DNA of 56,728 nucleotides from Planctomycetaceae bacterium. GTDB lineage: Bacteria; Planctomycetota; Planctomycetia; Pirellulales; Pirellulaceae. Location: contig SKKK01000186.1 in the NCBI GenBank assembly GCA_007121535.1, positions 1 to 56,728 on the forward strand, written 5' to 3'. Below are positions 1-8,600 of this stretch, one piece after another; the first letter of the stretch is position 1; each line of letters opens with the position of its first letter. A model generated the notes under the pieces. The model worked only from the letters and a program-made list of their open reading frames with translations, ran no database searches and was not told where the DNA came from. The translations under genes were made by a program, and so were the position numbers.

Positions 1-2623
1 AACCGGCGGTAACGACCGACTTGCCGTCCGGAGCAAAAGCCCCGCCGAAAACGGGTCCGCCATGCTCCAGGAACGGAGCTTGCGGCCGAGCGGTTTCCAC
101 GGACCAGACGAGGGCCGATCCATCTTGACTGGTTGTCAAGATCTTGCGTTCGTCGGGTGAGAAACTGGCGGACCAGACCCACCAATCGTGGCCGCGCAAG
201 ACCGTGGATTCGCCGCTTTCCAGGTCCCAAAGTCGAGCGGTATTGTCGTACGAGCCGGTCAGCAATTGCTTCCCGTCGTGCGAGAAAACCACGGACAGTA
301 CTGCGTCGCCATGACCGCGAAGCGACGGGGTATCTGCGGGCTGGCCCGTCCGGATATCGAAGATTTGGAGGTAATCCGGCGAATGATTGGTGCCGACGGC
401 CAGATAACGGCCATCCGGCGAGAAGGCCGCCGCGAACACATAACTGGCCTCGGTGGAAATCATCGATTGCAATTCGCCCGATTCGGTCTCCCAAATGCGG
501 ATCATACCGTCCCAGCCACCGGTAACGAAGTATCGTTCGTCCGGCGAGAAAGCCACGGTTTCGATCGGCTGCCGGTTGTCGACTTCACGGACGTGCTGCT
601 GGCACAGATACATCAACCGGCCCCACTCCCAATCGCGCAGCGCGGGTGGACAGTCGTCGAGCAGTTCCCTTGCACGCTGGAAGGCGTTTTCCTCGATTTT
701 GGCCGCTGCCAGACCGATGCGAGCGACGTAGGCTTCCCGCTCGGCATGCTGTCGCTGCCGGGCCTCGGCCGCTTCCGCATCTCGTGCCTGGGTGGCAGCG
801 GCTTCCGCTCTTTTCCGCTCGACCCTCTGGTCGGCCTCGGCTGCTCGAGCCGCCTTGGCGGCGATTCGTTCACCCTCGGCCGCCTCGTCTGCTCGCTCGC
901 GTTCCCGGATCGCTTGTTCGCGTTCTTCTTCCGCCTCCTCTTGCGCCACAATCGCGGCCTGCTCTGCCAAAACAGCCCTATCGCGTTCGTTGCGAATCCA
1001 GAAGAACGCCACGCCAACGACGATCAAGACGGCCGCCACCAGAGTCCCGGCCAGGCGCTTGGCGGCTTGCAATCGTTTCTGTCGCGAATCTCGCTCCTGC
1101 TGTGCGACGTGAACTCGCTGTATTACGGGAGCGTGCGAAGGTTCGCTAGCATCCAACAGCGTGGCGGCCAAGTCGTAGTCGCCTTTGCGGAGCGCGCTCG
1201 AAGCATAGGCCAAGCCGGCCTCGACGATGCCTTCTTGAGCGCGATGGTTGCCGGACCAAAGGGCATAGGCCTCGCGGAAACCGAACAGCGCACGCGCGAA
1301 TACCTGGTAGTCATCATCCTGCAACGCCTGCTCCAAGCCTTGCTCGGCACGGTCCGACAGAAGAATGCTCTCCGAATGTGCGTGGTAGTCCCGAATGGCG
1401 GCCTGGAATTCACCGACGCTGGGATAACGGTCTTCCGGCCGGGTTTCCAACGCCCGCAGCGCGATCTCCAGCAGCTCTCCCGATTCCTCGGTGGCTGCGA
1501 GTTCGTTGCGAGCCGCTGCGGTCAGACAATCCATCACCGTGGGACCCGCGTGCGGTGGTCGGCCAGTGACGATCTCGTACAGGATCGCGCCCAGCAGGTA
1601 GATGTCGCTGGCAATGCCGATCTTGGCCGATTCGCCAGCGGCCATTTCCGGAGCCATGTAGGCCGGGGTTCCCGCCACCGTGGCGTTTTCGGCCACTTCG
1701 TCCACGGTGATCGCCAAACCCCAGTCCATCAGCATCACTTCGCCGAAGTCCCCCAGCATCACGTTTTCGGGCTTCAGATCGCGATGCAGCACACCACGCG
1801 AATGGGCAAAGGCGACCGCGTCGGCCACCTTCATGAGAATCTCCAGGTTTTCCGTGGTCGACTTTTCACGCAGATCGGAATCCCAAGGCCGACCCTTCAC
1901 CCGCTTCATCGAGTAGAACAGCGCGCCGTTTTGGTCTTTGCCCAAATCGTAGATGGGGACGATGTGCGGGTGTTCCAGTTCCCCGGTAACGACCGCTTCG
2001 CTCAGGAATTTCTGCCGAGAATGAAGATCGGTCTGCTTGTCGGACCGCAACGTCTTGACCGCCACAGTGCGGTTGATGGACGTCTGGCGGGCTGCCGACA
2101 CCAGCCCCATCCCGCCTTGTCCCAGCATGTCCAACACTTCGTAATCAGGCTGCTGGTCTTTCAACGAGTCGCCGCGCTGCACGATCCTCGACTGGACCAC
2201 AACGTTCGTCGATGCCTCGACGGTCCCCAAGCCTGACCTGAGCGACATCGTGATGTTGGCGTTCGGGGCGCAGTGGTCCTGCCACAGCGTCACAACGCGT
2301 TGCGCAAGATCCTGGGAAGCGTCCGGCAGCGGCGCATCGGCGGCCGACGGATATTCGATCGTGGCCGACTGGGGGACGACGGTCCCGGTCGTATCCCGCG
2401 GTTTCTGTTCCTGCGGATTCTCGGCTGGCCTGTCGGGCAGGTCATCGACCGGATCAGCGGACGGGGATGGCGACGACGCCGATGATGGACCCCCGTTTAC
2501 TTTCAGCGCGAATGGAAAGTTTGCCAACCACTCGGCAGGCAATTCGAACCGGCACACCGGGCAGATGCCCGCCAACGCATCGTTTTCACTTATCTTGGCA
2601 TTACAGCAAGGACATGTCGACAT
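1..2623 (-). CDS. Ser/Thr protein kinase with WD40 repeats (3' end outside window)
   Basis: This is a membrane-anchored bacterial Hanks-type kinase; 874 codons are in the window and the gene runs off the left edge. In order it has an N-terminal CPCC...CPVC zinc-ribbon-like pair (residues 4-24), then a kinase domain (about 155-410) with the glycine loop LGQGGMG, the VAVK lysine, HRDLKPEN and a DWG in place of DFG. A charged region is followed by one membrane segment (about 520-541), a Glu/Ala-rich coiled coil, and at least five WD40-like repeats (FSPDG...LWD pattern). The ATG is 9 bases after the stop of the giant surface protein, so the two are almost certainly co-transcribed. Kinase before membrane before beta-propeller is a common planctomycete layout in which the propeller probably senses or binds something outside the cytoplasm. 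Substrates are unknown. Confidence 0.95.
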   Translation of the reverse strand, partial: MSTCPCCNAKISENDALAGICPVCRFELPAEWLANFPFALKVNGGPSSASSPSPSADPVDDLPDRPAENPQEQKPRDTTGTVVPQSATIEYPSAADAPLPDASQDLAQRVVTLWQDHCAPNANITMSLRSGLGTVEASTNVVVQSRIVQRGDSLKDQQPDYEVLDMLGQGGMGLVSAARQTSINRTVAVKTLRSDKQTDLHSRQKFLSEAVVTGELEHPHIVPIYDLGKDQNGALFYSMKRVKGRPWDSDLREKSTTENLEILMKVADAVAFAHSRGVLHRDLKPENVMLGDFGEVMLMDWGLAITVDEVAENATVAGTPAYMAPEMAAGESAKIGIASDIYLLGAILYEIVTGRPPHAGPTVMDCLTAAARNELAATEESGELLEIALRALETRPEDRYPSVGEFQAAIRDYHAHSESILLSDRAEQGLEQALQDDDYQVFARALFGFREAYALWSGNHRAQEGIVEAGLAYASSALRKGDYDLAATLLDASEPSHAPVIQRVHVAQQERDSRQKRLQAAKRLAGTLVAAVLIVVGVAFFWIRNERDRAVLAEQAAIVAQEEAEEEREQAIRERERADEAAEGERIAAKAARAAEADQRVERKRAEAAATQARDAEAAEARQRQHAEREAYVARIGLAAAKIEENAFQRARELLDDCPPALRDWEWGRLMYLCQQHVREVDNRQPIETVAFSPDERYFVTGGWDGMIRIWETESGELQSMISTEASYVFAAAFSPDGRYLAVGTNHSPDYLQIFDIRTGQPADTPSLRGHGDAVLSVVFSHDGKQLLTGSYDNTARLWDLESGESTVLRGHDWWVWSASFSPDERKILTTSQDGSALVWSVETARPQAPFLEHGGPVFGGAFAPDGKSVVTAG

Positions 2624-2632
2624 ATTCAATTC

Positions 2633-5600
2633 TCACTGGTCTGGCTTGGGATCGGCGTCGAAAGGATTGTCCAACATCCGCTCTTCCTCGGTGGCAGCGG
2701 GTAGGGTCAAGGGAGATGCTGGCGCGTCCGTTATCGCTTCGCCGATCCTTTTTGTCTGACGGGTTCCTCGTTCGACCAGACGTCGCCAACGAGCGCCCCG
2801 TGTAAACCGTCGAGGTTCCGCCTGCTCCATCGCCTGCTTGACCTTCGCAGGCCAGCGTTCGCGAGCCCGGCTTGCCTGCCAGGCAGCCGACGCGGCGATC
2901 GCCGAGGCGGTTGTCAGGGGAGGCAGCGTCCCGTCCGTTTCCTCGGACCGAGCCTCGGAAGACGCCTCGTCCACAGATTCCGCCGACGGGGCTCCGCTTC
3001 CGGCGGATTCCGCCTCGGCCTCGCGTTCGGGCGCTGCGTCGGCGTCGAAATCGGCATCGTGAGTCAACGGATTCGAGCCCGGTCCGGGTTCGCGCACCGG
3101 ATCGCCGATCGAACGGCCCGACTTGTAGAATTCCAGCAGCTTTCGCGGCGGGAAGCCAATCTCACGCAAATAAATGCGATACCGTCCGTTCGGTAGCCCC
3201 TCTTCAACAAACCGTTCGAACAGGCCTTCCAAATCCTCCAGAGCATCATCGGGCAGCAAGTGCGGCTCACCTTCTTCACCCAGCGGACCCACCTGGACGA
3301 TCACCAGGTCTCGAGTCGCCGTCAGGGACACCTCGACGGCCGTCTGGATCTCTTCTGTGCGAACGATCGTGGGCGGATTGGCTTGCATGGCCACCGGCCT
3401 GCTCTCGATCGTGATCGGCAGCAACGGGACCGGCGGCTGGAATTGGATCGCCTGCGGCGTGAAGGTGATCTGTCCGGCCGGGATCACTGAAACGGCCTTG
3501 GCCGTCGTCGAGGACAGATCTTGAATTTCACCATCCTCGGTCGCCCGCCCCTCCAAGCGAATGCTCTGGTCGCTTGTCAGGGTGACGATGACAGGCAGTT
3601 CATTTTGCCCTTCCGTGACCAGTTGCAACAGGAAGGCGATCGGATACTCATGGGCCAATTCCTCCATGACGATCGCGCCGCTGCCGTCGCCGGAACTGAT
3701 CACCACCCACGTATCGTCACCGGTTTCGCTTGTGAACAACCGAATGACATCTCCTCCAGTGACCATCTGGGGAGGGCCTGGCGCGTCGGCATCCGCCCAC
3801 TGGACCGTCAGGAAAGAAGTTCCTTCTGCGATACCCACCAGCCGTTGCACGCGGTCACCACCGCTGCCGAAGGGAACTCCAGGGTCTTTTTCGTCCACGT
3901 TCAATCGAAGCGGCAGCTTGGAAATCACGCTGGTAGCCGTACGAAGGACGCCGCCGTCATGTATCGAAAGCACGCCGGTCGTCTGCACCGTCAAGGTGCC
4001 CAATTCGCGGCCCGAACCGCCATCCCCCACGCTGTCGCCAAAGAACACACCACGCCTGCCCGCTTGGATCTCAAGCGATGGATAAGCGTGCGGCTGGCTG
4101 TCGATCGTCCCGGTGAATACGACGCCGTGAACGGCGACCAACCGCGCATCACTTTCCAGCACGACGTCGGCGTTCATACGGAGGTCCGGAAGGGAAGGCG
4201 AGGCGAAACCGCCGGTGCTCAACTCGATCGGCCCCTCGGGCGAGCTGAGGACAATCCCGCCTGCGATGCTGCCGACGGCGCCCAAGTCGATCGTTGATGA
4301 CACCGTGACCGAACCCCGTAGCGTGGTGGTGCCGGAGCCTACCATCTGCAACAGATTCGCAGCGGAAACATCATACAGCGACACGTTCCTGGCGCTCGCG
4401 ACGATCAGATCCCCCGGCATGTCTACGAAGTCACCGATGCTTACGTCTCCCGCACCGGCGGACAGCAGCAGCAAATCGCCTCCTTCCACCGGTCCGGACC
4501 ACGTGATGGTTCCACCGCCCAGCGAAGTGTCGACACCGACCATACCCAGCAAACGGATCGGTCCCGCGAAATGAACGTCACCGAAAAACGAGGTGATGTT
4601 CGCGCCCAGGACGACCGGTCCACCGCCGCCTTGGATGACCGAACCCGAAGCGATCAGATAGGCGCCCGGCTCGATCGTCAACGTCCCCGTGTGAACGAAC
4701 TGGATCCCGTCGTCGAAAACGGTGACCGGTCCCGCGACTTCAATATCTCCTGCTTCCAAAACGGCGAGTCCGCCGAGTGGATTGGCGCCGCCTACTTCGT
4801 CGGAAAACATGACGCTCCCCGTCCCGGCCAAGATCGCGAGACGGTTGGTATGACCCGCCAAGCTGTCGACGGATGCGTTGAAAAGAACGTCCCCTCCGGC
4901 ACTTTCGACTTGTACCGGCGCCGGGCCGCCGGCCAGTACGATCGGAGAATTCAGCCTGATGGTCCCACCGGCCGTCGTCAAGGTGGACACGAGCACGATT
5001 TCTGCATCTGTCTGAAGCGTCAGATCACCAACGGTAGCCGATGCCTCGATCACGGTCAGCGTCCCGTTGGCGGATAGCCAAATGACACCACCCGTCGCGT
5101 TCAGGCTGCCCAGTTGAATCGAATCGGTGACATGGTCGCCAAGCGTGATCGACACGCCCGCCAGGTGGGCCGTGCCGGCCACGATCAGCGATGCCTGGTC
5201 GGTGTTGGTCAGCGCCCCGGCCGATTCCAGCACCAAGCTGTCGGCGGTATTGAAACCGGTCAGGCTGGTATCCGCATCTTCTTGGATCGCCACCGCCCCG
5301 GAGGCGTTGAAGTTCAGCGTGCCGAACAGAACCGTGCCCGAGTCGCCCAGGGTGATCGTACCCGTCGCTCCGGCGCCAAGGGCTGTGAATTCGGCGTCGC
5401 CTCCGACGCTCAGCAGGGCGTCCGCGTCATTAGCCAACGTAATCGATGCGCCCGTCAGGGAAGCCGTATCGGCCACGGTCAACGACGTCTCTGCGACGGC
5501 GCTCAGCGCCTGGGGCGACACCAGCACCAGGCTGCCCGCCGTATTGACACCGGATAGTTCGGTGCCTGCGTCTTCTTGGATCATCACCGCGCCGGAGGCA

Positions 5601-8600
5601 TTGAAGGTCAACGTGCCGAAGAGGACCATGCCCGCATCGCCGATCGTGATCGTCCCTGCCGCTCCGGCGCCCGTGGCCGTCAGGCTGGCGGCGCCGCCGA
5701 TGCTCAGCAGGTCACCCACGCTGTCGGCCAACGTGATCGACGTCCCCGTCAATTGGGCCGCACTGGCCGCGGTCAACTCCGTCTGGTCGGCGGCGGTCAA
5801 CGCCCCGGTGGACACCAGCACCAGGCTGCCGGCCGTGTTGATGCCGACCAATTCGGTATTCGAATTCTCGTGGATCGCCACCGCCCCTGCGGCGTTGAAA
5901 GTCAACGAGCCGAAGTGAACCATACCAAGGTCACCGATGGTGATCGTCCCAGCCGCCCCGGCGCCCGTGGCCGTCAAGCCGGCATGACCGCCCACGTCCA
6001 GCAGGGCGTCTGCTTCGTCAGCCAGCGTGATCGAGGTGCCCGTCAAGCTGGCCGCATTCAGAACCGTCACGGACGTGCTGGCCGTGCCGGTAATCGCATC
6101 GCCCGCGGTCAAGATCAGGCTGTTTGTCGATACTGTCCCCAGTCGCATGCCGCTTGCCGACGTCAGTTGTGCGGTACCTGCCGAAACGTCCAAGGCGCCG
6201 CCGAATTGGTTGCCGGCCTCGGTCAACGTCAGATCGCTGGCGCCGACGAAAAACGAGACGGCATCGGCGATCGTCAAGGCGGCGGTCTGCGTGACGGCAC
6301 TACCCGTAACGCTCAACGTTCGAGCGGCCACCGGTGCGTCGAATTGCACGTTCTGGGCCTGGACGCTCAGGCCGCCATCGCCGATGTCGATCGCCCCGCT
6401 GAACCTTACCGTGTCCCCCGAGGCTTGGCCGTCCAGCATCAAGTTGGCGTCGAAGCCCGAACCCAAGTCGGTGATGTCGATCGTATCGTCGTTCGTCCCA
6501 CCCGCGTTCAATGCCAGGGTAACCGTCGGATTGGCGAAGGTGATGGACGGAGCGTGGTCCGATTCTACGGTCGTCTGCCCGGGCAAGCCCGAATCGCTGA
6601 CCGTGATGGTCTCGCCCGTGGTGCTGAAGTTGACCGTGGTGGTTCCCACATTCAAACTGGACGCGACCGTCTCGACCGATTCGAACGAAATGGACGCGTT
6701 ACCAGTCAGGGCGATGCTACCCGCTTGCTCGTCCGTGATATCGAACTGCTGGGACGCGAACGTGCCGCCCGAAAGGCCCAACTGGTTGTCCCCCACGCCG
6801 CCGTCATACAGCACGCTGCGCGAATAAAGATCGCCCGAAAAGTCCAGGGTGACCGCATCATCACCCGGCCCGCTGCGCAGCACGATCGAACCTGTGAAGG
6901 AAGCCAGCGGGACGATCACCTCGTCCGTCGCGTATATCGGCAATCCCGCAACATCGCTGACCAGCACCCGTCCCGAATTGCCGATTTCCAAGTCGGAACC
7001 GACCAAGCGAATGGTCCAGTTGTCGTCGGTCGGCGTATTGATATCCGTCACGATCAGATCGTTTCCGGACAGGCTGATCAATGTGTCTGCCAGCACAATC
7101 GACACGATGGCCGTTCTCGTCTGGCTATCATCCTCGCCGTCATTGACCACAAACTGGATCTCGCGGTCGACCGAGTCCGGGTTTTCAGGTTTCGTGTTTT
7201 CGTAAGTGATGTTGGCCACCAGGGCCTGAACCGCCTCCGGCGTAGCTGCGTCGTTCAGGCTGACGATCAGAGGCGTACCAGCCGCACCGCCGAGTGCCGT
7301 GCCGATCAGGGTGCCTCCGAACGTGACGTTCACACTGTCGAAACCGATCTGGCCGGCCGCGTCGCCCTGGTGGCGTATGGACAACACGTCTTCACCGACA
7401 ACCGGATTGACGATCGTCACCCGGACATATCCTTCGTCGAAGTTCGGCGAGTCGTCGTCGGTGACCTTTGCATCAGGAGCGATAACCGTCGGACCGCCCC
7501 CCGCGACGACGCTCCGCGACGTGTCGTTGCCATCGCTCGAATCTTCCAGATCGACCTCCGGTGGATCGTTGACCGCCACGACCTCGACCGTCGAGACAAT
7601 GTTCAAGATCGTGGTATCCTGACCGCCGTCGTCCGTTCCGCCGCTGTCCTGGATCGATGTCAGCGTCACCGTGCGGGTGTCGCCCAACGGGTTGTTGCTT
7701 GCGTTTTCATACTGCAGACCGTCGATCAGCGCTTCGGCCTCGTCTACGTCCATGTCGCCCGACTTGGTCAGCGTCACCGTTGCGGTTCCATCGGACAAAG
7801 TTACGTGGTAAGAGATGGCATTCGTCGCAGTGGTCCCGCTCCTGTTCTGGGTCAACCTCACTTCGGTCCCATCCACTATCAGCTTCTCTTGCGCCGCGTT
7901 CTCCAATCCCGAGATAGTCAATGTCAGGGTCTTCACCCGATCCGCTGCTTCCACCACGTCGATCGTCGTATCGCTGTACAGCGTCACCGGCGGTTCTTTT
8001 TCCGTAAACGTCGGGTCGTCGCCCGTCGCCGTCAGAGTGGGCGGATCGTTCACGCCGACGACCGTGACCGTCGACGCGACGTCCAGCGTCGTAGTGTCCT
8101 GTCCGCCGTCGTCCGTGCCGCCGCTGTCTTGGATCGAAACCAGCGTCACCGTACGGGTGTCGCCCAACGGGTCGTTGCTGGTGTTTTCATACGCCAGACC
8201 ATCGACCAGCGCTTCGGCCTCGGCTACCGTCATGTCGCCCGTCTTGGTCAGCGTCACGGTAGCCGTCCCGCCGGATACCGTCACGCTGTAGTCGATCCCA
8301 TTGGCCGCCGTCGTCCCGTTGGCGCCATCGACCAGCGCCACACTCGTGCCATCCACAACCAGGATCTCGTCGGGCCCGTTCTCCAGGTCCGAGACGGTCA
8401 GCACCAGGGTCTTTACCCGATCCCCTTCTTCCACCACGTCGATCGATGTATCGCTGTACAACGTCACCGGCGGTTCTTTTTCCGTAAACGTCGGGTCGTC
8501 GCCGGTCGCCGTCAGGGTGGGCGGATCGTTGACGCCGACGATCGTGACCGTCGACGCGACGTCCAGCGTCGTGGTGTCCTGTCCGCCATCGTCCGTACCG

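Noticed and set aside
188-2236. Long plus-strand open frame (682 codons)
   Set aside because: It is antisense to the WD40 kinase, whose minus-strand frame has all kinase motifs; the plus-strand translation has no recognisable domain.
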